Shown piece by piece: positions 1 through 6,256 of a stretch of DNA of 17,919 bases. The notes beneath the pieces are model-generated. The model was not told where the DNA came from. It saw only the letters and a program-made list of their open reading frames with translations, and ran no database searches. Both the position numbers and the translations under genes were made by a program. The DNA comes from CAJWPI01 sp964635015 (GTDB taxonomy: Bacteria > Pseudomonadota > Gammaproteobacteria > Magnimaribacterales > Magnimaribacteraceae), in NCBI GenBank assembly GCA_964635015.1, contig CAZWMS010000029.1, positions 1 through 17,919 of the forward strand, read 5' to 3'. The first letter of the stretch is position 1, and every line of letters begins with the position of its first letter.

Positions 1-550
1 CAAAATATTCAAAAGTACCTACTCGGATATGGCTTTCAGCTATTCTTGTAAGGATACCTCCAGGAGTTGCTGTTTCTCTAAACACTTTTTCTCCTGTAGT
101 AACTGCTGCCAGTGAGCGGGTTGAAGCAATGCCTAAAGCATGCATGGCTTCACTGACTATATATTCTCGGATGACAGGTCCCAGAGGAGATCTACCATCT
201 CCTTGCCTGGAAAACTTTGTTTGGCCAGATCCTTTCAACTGGATATCATAATGTTTTTGTTCAGGGGTACTTATTTGCCCTAACAAAACTGCTCTACCAT
301 CCCCTAATTCACTTACAAAATGCCCAAATTGGTGACCTGCATAGACAAGTGCTATGGGCGAAGATCCTTTTGGAACTACATTTCCAGAGAATAATTCTGC
401 AAGCTGTTTACGAGTTTTGTTTTTATCAATTCCTAAAATATTTCCCAGCTTATCGTTGAATATTATGAGCTTGGGTTCTTGAACTGGAACGGGATTAATT
501 CTCTCATAGAATTCTTGAGGCAGACCATCGTAGCTATTATCAAAAAGCAT
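1..550 (-). CDS. selO: SelO/YdiU-family protein adenylyltransferase, N-terminal part (runs off window)
   Basis: This is the first 183 codons of a gene whose 3' part lies beyond position 1. SelO is a pseudokinase-fold enzyme that transfers AMP from ATP to protein hydroxyl side chains (family knowledge). Seen here are the family's N-terminal FDNSY..LP..FY element (residues 3-15), AGHQFGHF (71-78), GDGRAVLLG (83-91), the nucleotide-binding LKGSGQT (105-111, with Lys106), SRQGDGRSPLGP (114-125), REY..SEAMHALGI (129-141) and TRIAESHIRVGTFEYF at the window edge. The catalytic Asp/Asn residues lie downstream and cannot be checked. The ATG at 550 is chosen because family proteins begin close to FDNSY; the frame stays open upstream with GTG/TTG options, and no clear Shine-Dalgarno precedes the ATG. 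It starts 49 nt after the oxidoreductase stop, probably co-transcribed with it. Confidence 0.93.
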   Translation of the reverse strand, partial: MLFDNSYDGLPQEFYERINPVPVQEPKLIIFNDKLGNILGIDKNKTRKQLAELFSGNVVPKGSSPIALVYAGHQFGHFVSELGDGRAVLLGQISTPEQKHYDIQLKGSGQTKFSRQGDGRSPLGPVIREYIVSEAMHALGIASTRSLAAVTTGEKVFRETATPGGILTRIAESHIRVGTFEYF

Positions 551-599
551 AGATTTATTAGAAATCAGTAGATCAAGTCTACCTATAGCCACCAATCTT

Positions 600-1703
600 T
601 CAACTAAAAAGTATGGAGGAAATTTTTTTTGCAATTGATAAAGATGCAGTCAGTCCAGGACTTTCAATTCCTAAAAGATTTATCAAGCCTTCCAATTTGT
701 GCTCTTTTGAAGTTTGTAAGAGGAAATCAGCTGTCTTTCCACCAGGTCCATAAATTTTAGGCCTTATTCCAGTGTAGTCAGGTGTTAACTTTTCGGGATT
801 TAAATTAGGCCAGTAAATCTTTATTGATTCTATAAATTTTTCTTTCAGTGTTTCGTCAAAGGAGTAATCTAGTTCTTCTACCCAAGTTAGGTCGGGACCA
901 AACCTGACTTTACCACTAATGTCCAAGCTAACATGCACACCGAGGCTATCTTTGGCAGGCAAAGGGTAAACCAGATGTTTCTTAAAAGGATGATTGCCAT
1001 TTAACTGAAAATAATGACCCTTGCCATAATAAGCTTCAGGTACTAGGTCTTGATTTAGATCTTCAGTTCTACTGGCAATATCAACTGCATTTAATCCAGC
1101 ACAATTAATAACAGTCTCAGCATCCACAGAATATGATTCCTCAGAATTGACCTGAACAGAAAACCCCTTGTTTAATTTATTTATATTCTCAACTTTGGCA
1201 TTAAAACTAACCGTTACACCTTTCTGTTGTAAATCTGCTTCAAGACTCAAAACGAAATCAGATGCATCAATAATGCCTGAGCTTGGGCAGAACATGGCTA
1301 ATTCAGCTTTTATTTCTGGCTGAATTTTTTCAACTCTATCCTTAGTAAGTAGCTCCAAACCTTCAACGCCATTCTCTCTACCTTTGGCATGAAGTTGTTC
1401 AAGTTTGTCTATTTCCTCAGAACTTGTTGCAACAACGAGTTTCCCTGTATTTCTGTAACCGATATTACGTTTCTTCACATATTCATAAAGCAACCTGTTA
1501 CCCTCAACACAAAAAATAGCCTTAAGCGAATCCGTAGGATAATAAATTCCTGAATGGATAACTCCTGAGTTTCTTGAGGAAGTCTCATCACCTGCCCTTT
1601 TATTTTTTTCTAGAACAACCACTTGTTGTCCTTCTTTAGATATTTCCCTCGCAATAGCAAGACCTATAATTCCCGCTCCCACTATAAGAGTATCGGTCTT
1701 CAA
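600..1703 (-). CDS. FAD-dependent oxidoreductase, L-2-hydroxyglutarate oxidase (LhgO)-like
   Basis: A 367-residue flavoprotein of the DAO/LhgO superfamily. The N-terminal Rossmann fingerprint VGAGIIG (residues 8-14) with Glu32 ending the second beta strand binds the FAD ADP moiety. RNSGVIHSGIYY (44-55) matches the NSGVIH.G.YY segment typical of L-2-hydroxyglutarate oxidases, and the C-terminal LLGIESPGLTASLSIA closes the flavin site. Members oxidise 2-hydroxyacids such as L-2-hydroxyglutarate to the keto acid; the exact substrate here is inferred only at family level. The start codon is TTG: an in-frame TAG lies 12 nt upstream, and AGGGAG stands at good distance before the TTG. It lies 43 nt after the alpha/beta hydrolase and 49 nt before selO, suggesting a three-gene unit. 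The alternative is a related amine or hydroxyacid oxidase. Confidence 0.85.
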   Translation of the reverse strand: MKTDTLIVGAGIIGLAIAREISKEGQQVVVLEKNKRAGDETSSRNSGVIHSGIYYPTDSLKAIFCVEGNRLLYEYVKKRNIGYRNTGKLVVATSSEEIDKLEQLHAKGRENGVEGLELLTKDRVEKIQPEIKAELAMFCPSSGIIDASDFVLSLEADLQQKGVTVSFNAKVENINKLNKGFSVQVNSEESYSVDAETVINCAGLNAVDIASRTEDLNQDLVPEAYYGKGHYFQLNGNHPFKKHLVYPLPAKDSLGVHVSLDISGKVRFGPDLTWVEELDYSFDETLKEKFIESIKIYWPNLNPEKLTPDYTGIRPKIYGPGGKTADFLLQTSKEHKLEGLINLLGIESPGLTASLSIAKKISSILFS

Positions 1704-1746
1704 AATACGCTCTCCCTATGAAAGGGTTTTGTTGGGTCAACTACCA

Positions 1747-2550
1747 TTATAAATACTTGTTGAAAAATAATGCTTGCAAGTCAGCTACTACCCTTCCGTA
1801 AGGTGGGTCTCCATCAAAAGCATGTTCTTCTTCTGAAAAGATGTGTAATTCTGCAGGTCTTTTGGCTGCAATTAGAGCTTCGTAAAGGTCTTTGCTATCC
1901 CTTAACTTTACTACACTATCAGACGATCCATGAATTAACATGGTAGGCGGATAATTTTCATTTATATAACTCATAGGGCTCGCTTTGTCATATTCTAATT
2001 GTTCAGCTTTTTTTCCCATTAACATTAGGAAAGCATTTTCAAGAGGGTCTATATGCGTTAGATTTTTGATGGTTGTAGGGGGATAAATAGCACAAACTGC
2101 CTTGATCTGTGAAGTAATATGATTATTGCCTCCATCTCCTTCAAATTCCTCAGGATAACCTTCTGCAGCTGCCATTAAAGAAAGATGCCCTCCTGCGGAA
2201 TTTCCAGTTATTCCAATCCTATCTGGATCTACTCCAAGATCTTTTGCGTTAGCTCTTAAGTATCTAACAGCACAGTTTACGTCCTGAATCTGAGCTGGCC
2301 ATATTGCTTCATCTGAAAGACGATAAGAATTACACATACAAACAAATCCCAATCTAGACAATAAAATACCATACCCTCTTAGTTGGCTTTTATCTCCTTC
2401 AAGCCAACCACCTCCATGTACTATGAGTACAGCTTGTCTATTTTTTTCTTTTTTAGGTGGTTGAAAAATATCTGCTTCAAGATCCCTATTTCCTGCCTTA
2501 CCAATCACTACATTTTCTTGAATAGAAACTCGACCTTCTTGTATTTTCAT
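1747..2550 (-). CDS. alpha/beta hydrolase, HGGG-type esterase/lipase family
   Basis: A 267-residue cytoplasmic-looking hydrolase with no signal peptide. HGGGW (residues 45-49) is the oxyanion-hole motif of the hormone-sensitive lipase/BD-FAE-like group. GNSAG (116-120) is the nucleophile elbow with Ser118. HGSSD (207-211) supplies the likely catalytic Asp211 and EEEHAFDG the likely His243, so the triad is complete and in the usual order and spacing. Substrates in this group are small carboxyl esters or acylated metabolites; none can be named from sequence. The ATG at 2550 is preceded by a modest AAAG only. The gene lies just 25 nt past the strong terminator of the upstream small-protein gene, so its expression would need read-through or a promoter inside that hairpin region that I could not find. 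Confidence 0.85.
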   Translation of the reverse strand: MKIQEGRVSIQENVVIGKAGNRDLEADIFQPPKKEKNRQAVLIVHGGGWLEGDKSQLRGYGILLSRLGFVCMCNSYRLSDEAIWPAQIQDVNCAVRYLRANAKDLGVDPDRIGITGNSAGGHLSLMAAAEGYPEEFEGDGGNNHITSQIKAVCAIYPPTTIKNLTHIDPLENAFLMLMGKKAEQLEYDKASPMSYINENYPPTMLIHGSSDSVVKLRDSKDLYEALIAAKRPAELHIFSEEEHAFDGDPPYGRVVADLQALFFNKYL

Positions 2551-2574
2551 CTTTCAGATTTTATAACACTGGAC

Positions 2575-2606
2575 AAAAAAAAGGCATCTTATAAGATGCC
2601 CTTTTT
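2575..2606 (-). terminator. intrinsic terminator after the 76-residue small membrane protein gene
   Basis: A perfect 7-bp stem GGCATCT/AGATGCC with a TATA loop is followed on the minus strand by a run of eight T (2575-2582). The other side has five T on the plus strand, so it could work in both directions, but no plus-strand gene is nearby. It lies 14 nt after the stop of the 76-residue protein and only about 25 nt before the hydrolase start. Confidence 0.85.
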
Positions 2607-2619
2607 AAAAAAGTAGTCT

Positions 2620-2850
2620 TTAAGATCTACCTCTCCATACTGCAATTATAATAATCAAAGCAATTATTAATCCCAATCCTTCTGATCCTAAAGAATTAAT
2701 AACTGGCTCTAAATTACCTAATACTGCTCCAAAGAAAGGAGCATCTGGACCAAATAAAACAGCCACTAGTAAAGATACTGCAACCACAAGAGATAGAATC
2801 TTGGTTATCTCCCATAACCAGTCCTTAAGTCTTTCGATTCGATCTAACAT
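2620..2850 (-). CDS. small hydrophobic membrane protein, 76 aa, paralogue of the neighbouring 72-aa protein
   Basis: I do not recognise this family. The protein has a charged amphipathic N-terminus (MLDRIERLKDWLWE), a hydrophobic span at about residues 17-34, a short FG..APFFGAVLGNL connector (33-48), an NSLGSEGLG segment, and a second hydrophobic span at about 59-71, ending in the basic tail WRGRS. It probably sits in the inner membrane as a two-helix hairpin. The central segment aligns without gaps to the 72-residue protein encoded just upstream, with 13 of 27 positions identical from FG to GL. The start is secure: AAGGGGAG stands 7 nt before ATG. The coding potential is supported by the paralogy. 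It is flanked by strong terminators on both sides. Confidence 0.75.
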   Translation of the reverse strand: MLDRIERLKDWLWEITKILSLVVAVSLLVAVLFGPDAPFFGAVLGNLEPVINSLGSEGLGLIIALIIIIAVWRGRS

Positions 2851-2869
2851 TTAAACTCCCCTTAAGCTC

Positions 2870-2905
2870 AAAAAAAGAAAGGGGTACCCAAACGGTCCCC
2901 CTTTC
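2870..2905 (-). terminator. intrinsic terminator between the two small membrane protein genes
   Basis: The arms GAAAGGGGTACC (2877-2888) and GGTCCCCCTTTC (2894-2905) pair over 12 positions with one mismatch around a five-base loop, followed on the minus strand by seven T (2870-2876). It lies 22 nt after the stop of the 72-residue protein and 20 nt before the ATG of the 76-residue protein, so it would reduce transcription from the first gene into the second. Confidence 0.85.
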
Positions 2906-2927
2906 ATACAATAGCTAAGTAAGAGAC

Positions 2928-3146
2928 TTAGTTATAAAGGTCAAGTAGAACCGCTAGGACTATTAAGCCTACGAGGCCATTAGCTCCTAGTGTATCAACT
3001 AGAGCAAGTAGGTTATCCAAAACGCTTCCTACAAAAGGTACGCCTGAACCAAAAACAACCCCTGCTGCAACCCCTAAAGCAATAAGAGCTACTATGATAC
3101 CGGTCAAAGAACCTATCAAATCCCTTACATTATTTAGTGCATTCAT
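2928..3146 (-). CDS. small hydrophobic membrane protein, 72 aa, paralogue of the neighbouring 76-aa protein
   Basis: No family recognised. It has a short polar N-terminus (MNALNNVRDL), a hydrophobic span at about residues 11-33, a glycine-rich connector FGSGVPFVGSVLDNL, a TLGANGLVG segment, and a second hydrophobic span at about 57-70. It shares the pattern FG...PF.G.VL.NL......LG..GL with the downstream 76-residue protein, which argues that both are real genes from a tandem duplication. No signal peptide, cysteine, or charged residue is seen within the membrane spans. The ATG at 3146 has only a weak GGGTG upstream. It is the first gene after pnp, separated by 127 nt that hold a promoter candidate and a GC-containing hairpin, and is followed by its own terminator. 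The pattern fits a small, separately transcribed, possibly abundant membrane peptide; its function is unknown. Confidence 0.78.
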   Translation of the reverse strand: MNALNNVRDLIGSLTGIIVALIALGVAAGVVFGSGVPFVGSVLDNLLALVDTLGANGLVGLIVLAVLLDLYN

Positions 3147-3175
3147 ATATCACCCATTAATTTAGCTAAACAAAT

Positions 3176-3195
3176 GCCCGGTCGTAAAACCAGAC
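3176..3195 (-). other. hairpin in the pnp / small-protein intergenic region
   Basis: On the minus strand, GTCTGGT and ACCGGGC can form a seven-pair stem (two G-U pairs) around TTTACG. It is the only GC-rich structure in this interval. It could be a weak end signal for pnp (the tail ATTTGTTT is a poor T run) or, if the promoter at 3203-3231 is used, a hairpin at the extreme 5' end of the small-protein mRNA. Confidence 0.4.
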
Positions 3196-3202
3196 AACAG
3201 TC

Positions 3203-3231
3203 ATTAAAACTTATTGTAAAAAAATTAACAA
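3203..3231 (-). promoter_or_regulatory. candidate sigma70 promoter for the 72-aa small protein gene
   Basis: On the minus strand, TTGTTA (-35, four of six consensus bases) and TTTAAT (-10, five of six) are separated by exactly 17 nt. The predicted start is near 3196, giving a leader of about 50 nt that begins at the hairpin 3176-3195. Such matches arise by chance in AT-rich DNA, so the call rests on spacing, position after pnp, and the downstream gene having its own terminator. Confidence 0.4.
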
Positions 3232-3273
3232 ACCTTGACTATCATAAAACCAATAAAGTTTCAAATAATAAAG

Positions 3274-5358
3274 CTAATCCAATCCTTTCATGGTTAATCT
3301 AACCTTTCCTTGCCTATCTACTTCCAGAACTTTAACTCTTACCTCTTCTCCTTCTACAAAGTAATCGGAGACTTTCTCAACCTTTTCTTCTGAGATTTCA
3401 GATATATGAACTAAACCATCTTTTCCTGGCATGAATGTTATGAAAGCGCCGAACTCAACAATATTGGCTACTATGCCTGTATAGATTTTATTAACTTCTG
3501 GTTCTGAAGTAATCTCAGAAATCATCTTCTTAGCTAAATCTCTTGATTCAGAAGTATCTGAGTAGATAGAAACCTTTCCAGAATCTTCAACCTCTATTTG
3601 AGCACCCGTTTCTTCAGTTAACCTTCTTATGGTTTCTCCACCCTTTCCAATTACTTCTCTAATTTTCTTAGGATTTATTTCTATTATTATTGCTTGAGGT
3701 GCTTTTTCTGATAATTGCTTTCTTGACTCAGGCAAGACTGAGTTCATTTTCTCTAAAATATGAGTCCTAGCTTCTTTAGCTTCTCTTAAAGCAACCTCAA
3801 AAATTTCTTCAGTTATCCCTTGAATCTTAATATCCATTTGAAGTGCAGTTATTCCCTCAGATGTACCTGCAACCTTAAAATCCATATCCCCTAAATGATC
3901 TTCATCGCCTAGAATGTCTGTAATAACAGCAAATTCTTCATCTTCTTTTACTAAACCCATAGCTATTCCTGCTACAGCATTGCTTATAGGTATCCCTGCG
4001 TCCATCAAGGCGAGGCTTGAACCGCAAACAGTAGCCATGGAACTTGAGCCATTAGATTCAGTTATTTCAGATACTACCCTAATTGTATAAGGAAAATCTT
4101 CATGGCTGGGTAAAACAGCTTCCAATGCTCTTCTGGCTAATTTACCATGTCCTATCTCTCTTCTTTTAGGACCTGCTAAGAAACCAGCCTCACCTACTGA
4201 AAAGGGTGGAAAGTTATAATGGAGCATAAAGTAATCTACAGACTCTCCTTCTAAAGCATCTATCCTTTGTCCTTGCCTAGGAGAACCTAAAGTAGCAGCT
4301 ACTATGGCCTGGGTTTCTCCTCTTGTAAATAAAGATGATCCATGGACGTTTGGAAGAATTCCAGCTTCTACAAAGATTGGTCTAATCTCATCTAGCTTTC
4401 TACCATCTATTCTTGGTTCACCTGCTAGCAGCCTTGATCTGACAATTTGCTTCTCTAATTTCTTAACAGAATCTAACAAATCAGACTCTGAAACCTTAGA
4501 GTCTTCACCTTCAACTAATAACTCTGAAAGCAGTTCTTCCTTTAAAAGAGATAATTTCTTAACTCTTTCTTGTTTATTTTCTATTAGATAAGCTTCTAAT
4601 ATTGATTTAGAGAACTTATCATCTACAGATTTAAATGTACTTTCATCTATAGTCTTGGGCTCATATTCAAACTTGTCTTTCCCTGCTTCGGTTGCCATCT
4701 GATTAATGGCTTCAATGACTGGTTGCATTTCTTGATGAGCAAATAGTATACCTCCCAACATTTGATCTTCACTTAATTCTTTAGCTTCTGATTCAACCAT
4801 TATTACAGCAGAGTCACTTCCGGCAACCACCATATTTAAATAGGAAGATTCTAATTCGTCTCTTTTTGGATTAATTACATATTTTCCTTCAATAAAACCA
4901 ACTCTTACAGCTCCCAAAGGACCATTAAAGGGTAAACCTGATATAGCTAATGCAGCTGAAGCTCCCAGAAAAGACAATATATCTGGATCTTCACTTTTAT
5001 CACTTGATAGTACAGTGCAAATAACTTGAACTTCATACAAGAAATCATCATTAAATAGTGGCCTTATGGGCCTGTCTATTAATCTTGAAGTTAAAGTCTC
5101 TTTCTCGCTAGGTCTTCCCTCCCTTTTGAAGAAACCTCCTGGTATTCTACCTGTAGCATATGTCTTCTCAACATAATTCACAGTAAGAGGGAAAAAATCT
5201 TGATGTTCTCCAGGTGGCTTTCCTACAACCACTGTTGAAAGAACTTTCATCTCTCCGCAAGAAGCTATAACTGCTCCTGTTGCTTGTCTTGCTATCTTGC
5301 CGGTTTCGAAGATAATTTCTTTATCTCCTAACATTACATTTTTCTTATAACTTTCCAT
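3274..5358 (-). CDS. pnp: polyribonucleotide nucleotidyltransferase (PNPase)
   Basis: A 694-residue 3'->5' phosphorolytic exoribonuclease of RNA turnover, forming a trimer and in relatives a degradosome partner. The layout is full length: RNase PH-like domain 1 (about 10-140, with FFKREGRPSE), helical linker (about 145-305), catalytic RNase PH-like domain 2 (about 315-540) with FTRGETQA, GPKRREIGHG and ILGDEDHLGDMDF, where Asp485 and Asp491 correspond to the metal-binding aspartates of E. coli PNPase, a KH domain (about 554-621, GKGG loop) and an S1 domain (622-694). The ATG at 5358 has GGAG in the right place. It follows rpsO by 60 nt, as in the rpsO-pnp operon of E. coli. That spacer shows only an A/T palindrome, not the long GC-rich RNase III hairpin through which E. 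coli pnp is autoregulated. Confidence 0.98.
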   Translation of the reverse strand: MESYKKNVMLGDKEIIFETGKIARQATGAVIASCGEMKVLSTVVVGKPPGEHQDFFPLTVNYVEKTYATGRIPGGFFKREGRPSEKETLTSRLIDRPIRPLFNDDFLYEVQVICTVLSSDKSEDPDILSFLGASAALAISGLPFNGPLGAVRVGFIEGKYVINPKRDELESSYLNMVVAGSDSAVIMVESEAKELSEDQMLGGILFAHQEMQPVIEAINQMATEAGKDKFEYEPKTIDESTFKSVDDKFSKSILEAYLIENKQERVKKLSLLKEELLSELLVEGEDSKVSESDLLDSVKKLEKQIVRSRLLAGEPRIDGRKLDEIRPIFVEAGILPNVHGSSLFTRGETQAIVAATLGSPRQGQRIDALEGESVDYFMLHYNFPPFSVGEAGFLAGPKRREIGHGKLARRALEAVLPSHEDFPYTIRVVSEITESNGSSSMATVCGSSLALMDAGIPISNAVAGIAMGLVKEDEEFAVITDILGDEDHLGDMDFKVAGTSEGITALQMDIKIQGITEEIFEVALREAKEARTHILEKMNSVLPESRKQLSEKAPQAIIIEINPKKIREVIGKGGETIRRLTEETGAQIEVEDSGKVSIYSDTSESRDLAKKMISEITSEPEVNKIYTGIVANIVEFGAFITFMPGKDGLVHISEISEEKVEKVSDYFVEGEEVRVKVLEVDRQGKVRLTMKGLD

Positions 5359-5418
5359 ATATCTCCAAAATAATCTCTTATTCTTATTTAATATTAAATT
5401 TCTTAACTGGAAGTCTTT

Positions 5419-5688
5419 TTACTTTCTAAGACCAAGATCTGATAACAGCTTAGAATAAGCATCTGGTTTCGTCTTTTTGACATAATCTAAGAGTTTCCTT
5501 CTTTGGCTAACCATCCTTATCAATCCAGCCCTAGAATGGTGGTCTTTAGAGTTCTTCTTAAAGTGTTCTTGTAAAGAATCAATATTTGCTGATAGTAGAG
5601 CTATTTGAACCTCTGCAGACCCAGTATCATCTTTGCTCCTGGCAAATTTTGAAATTACTTCTTTCTTTTCAGACAAACTCAATGCCAA
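5419..5688 (-). CDS. rpsO: 30S ribosomal protein S15
   Basis: An 89-residue protein with the full S15 length and signature: DTGSAEVQIALLSANI (residues 21-36), the H-S-R-A-G-L helix junction, and RRKLLDYVK. It binds 16S rRNA at the central-domain three-way junction early in 30S assembly. The start is TTG, preceded by a strong AAGGAG 8 nt upstream; an in-frame TAA lies 12 nt before it, so no longer start exists, and M-A-L-S-L-S aligns with the usual M-S-L-S N-terminus. The gene follows a 235-nt interval after rbfA where truB normally sits. A promoter candidate and a terminator-like hairpin precede it, so S15 synthesis may be set independently of the nusA-infB operon. In E. coli S15 represses its own translation through a leader pseudoknot; I could not establish one here. 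Confidence 0.97.
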   Translation of the reverse strand: MALSLSEKKEVISKFARSKDDTGSAEVQIALLSANIDSLQEHFKKNSKDHHSRAGLIRMVSQRRKLLDYVKKTKPDAYSKLLSDLGLRK

Positions 5689-5787
5689 TTCTCTTTCTCC
5701 TTAAAACTATTGAATAGAAGCTTGATTTTTTCTTTAAACCTAGGCTAAAACCGAACAAATATTTCACTGAAGAATCAATCTCTACTT

Positions 5788-5809
5788 TAAAAAAGAGCCT
5801 TCTCTTTTT
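5788..5809 (-). terminator. terminator-like hairpin between rbfA and rpsO
   Basis: On the minus strand, AAAAAGAG, loop AAGG and CTCTTTTTT form an eight-pair stem whose 3' arm is itself the T run. It could end the rimP-nusA-infB-rbfA transcript. Because it lies about 30-50 nt downstream of the start predicted from the TATAAT box at 5845, it could also act inside the rpsO leader. Three G-C pairs make it a modest terminator. Confidence 0.55.
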
Positions 5810-5844
5810 ATATTTCTTATTAGTACTTCCTATTTTCGGTGTGC

Positions 5845-5873
5845 ATTATAGTCTACTAATTACTCTTTACTAA
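5845..5873 (-). promoter_or_regulatory. candidate sigma70 promoter for rpsO-pnp
   Basis: A perfect TATAAT (-10) lies 17 nt after TTAGTA, a poor -35 (three of six). The predicted start near 5838 gives an rpsO leader of about 150 nt. A separate rpsO promoter is known in E. coli, which supports the placement; the weak -35 box lowers confidence. Confidence 0.5.
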
Positions 5874-5923
5874 TATTTTTTATAAATAACAACTAGGTTA
5901 TATAGTATTTATCAAAAATTGAT

Positions 5924-6253
5924 TCAATTCCTTAATGTAACTAAATGCTTTTCATCTTTCATAAAGCAGATTTCAGGCACTCTTTTTATCGTTAATCTTT
6001 GGCTCAATAATTTCCTAATAAATCCTTTTGCTTTCTGAAGGCCTCTTTCGACTTCTTCTGATTTAGTCTGATTAAAGCTGTTGAATGTCGAATAATAAAT
6101 ATAGGCTTTTTTGAGATCTTTTGTTGTTTCAACTTTTATTATTGTAAGACCAACTAATCTAGGATCTTTTACTTGATCCTTTAAAATAAATGAAATTTCG
6201 CTCCTTATTTGATCGGATATGCGATCAGATCTAGTAAAATCCTGTGAATACAT
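5924..6253 (-). CDS. rbfA: 30S ribosome-binding factor A, C-terminus short (possible frameshift)
   Basis: RbfA binds the 30S subunit late in assembly and helps mature the 16S 5' end. Recognisable are RISDQIRSEISFILK (residues 11-25), the signature KDPRLVGLTIIKVE (29-42), LKKAYIYYS, KAKGFIRKLLSQRL and the final strand VPEICFMKDE. It has 109 residues, whereas the E. coli protein has 133. The ending KHLVTLRN does not resemble the family's last helix. Shifting by one base in the A4 run at 5949-5952 gives AFSYIKELNQFLINTI to a TAA at 5898, which fits the family ending better (about 118 residues). A single-base indel, real or from sequencing, is therefore plausible. The ATG is 3 nt after the infB stop, so it is translationally coupled to infB. 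Confidence 0.9.
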   Translation of the reverse strand: MYSQDFTRSDRISDQIRSEISFILKDQVKDPRLVGLTIIKVETTKDLKKAYIYYSTFNSFNQTKSEEVERGLQKAKGFIRKLLSQRLTIKRVPEICFMKDEKHLVTLRN

Positions 6254-6256
6254 TAA

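Noticed and set aside
217..459. Plus-strand open frame of 80 codons near the left edge
   Set aside because: It lies antisense to the clear SelO reading frame and has no recognisable protein features.
2559..2565. TATAAAA as a -10 box for the hydrolase
   Set aside because: It lies only about 9 nt before the ATG and has no -35 at 16-18 nt; the T run of the terminator occupies the spacer.
2383..2616. Plus-strand open frame crossing the hydrolase start and terminator
   Set aside because: It runs through the intrinsic terminator hairpin and encodes a low-complexity Phe/Lys-rich product; it is antisense to the hydrolase.
4304..4591. Plus-strand open frames inside pnp, and similar ones inside infB, glmM, ftsH and greA
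   Set aside because: All are opposite strongly conserved coding sequence with no ribosome site or family resemblance; they are by-products of codon use on the other strand.
5386..5399. Perfect palindrome ATTTAATATTAAAT between rpsO and pnp
   Set aside because: It is only A and T, gives a weak RNA stem, has no T run of terminator type, and such palindromes are expected by chance here.
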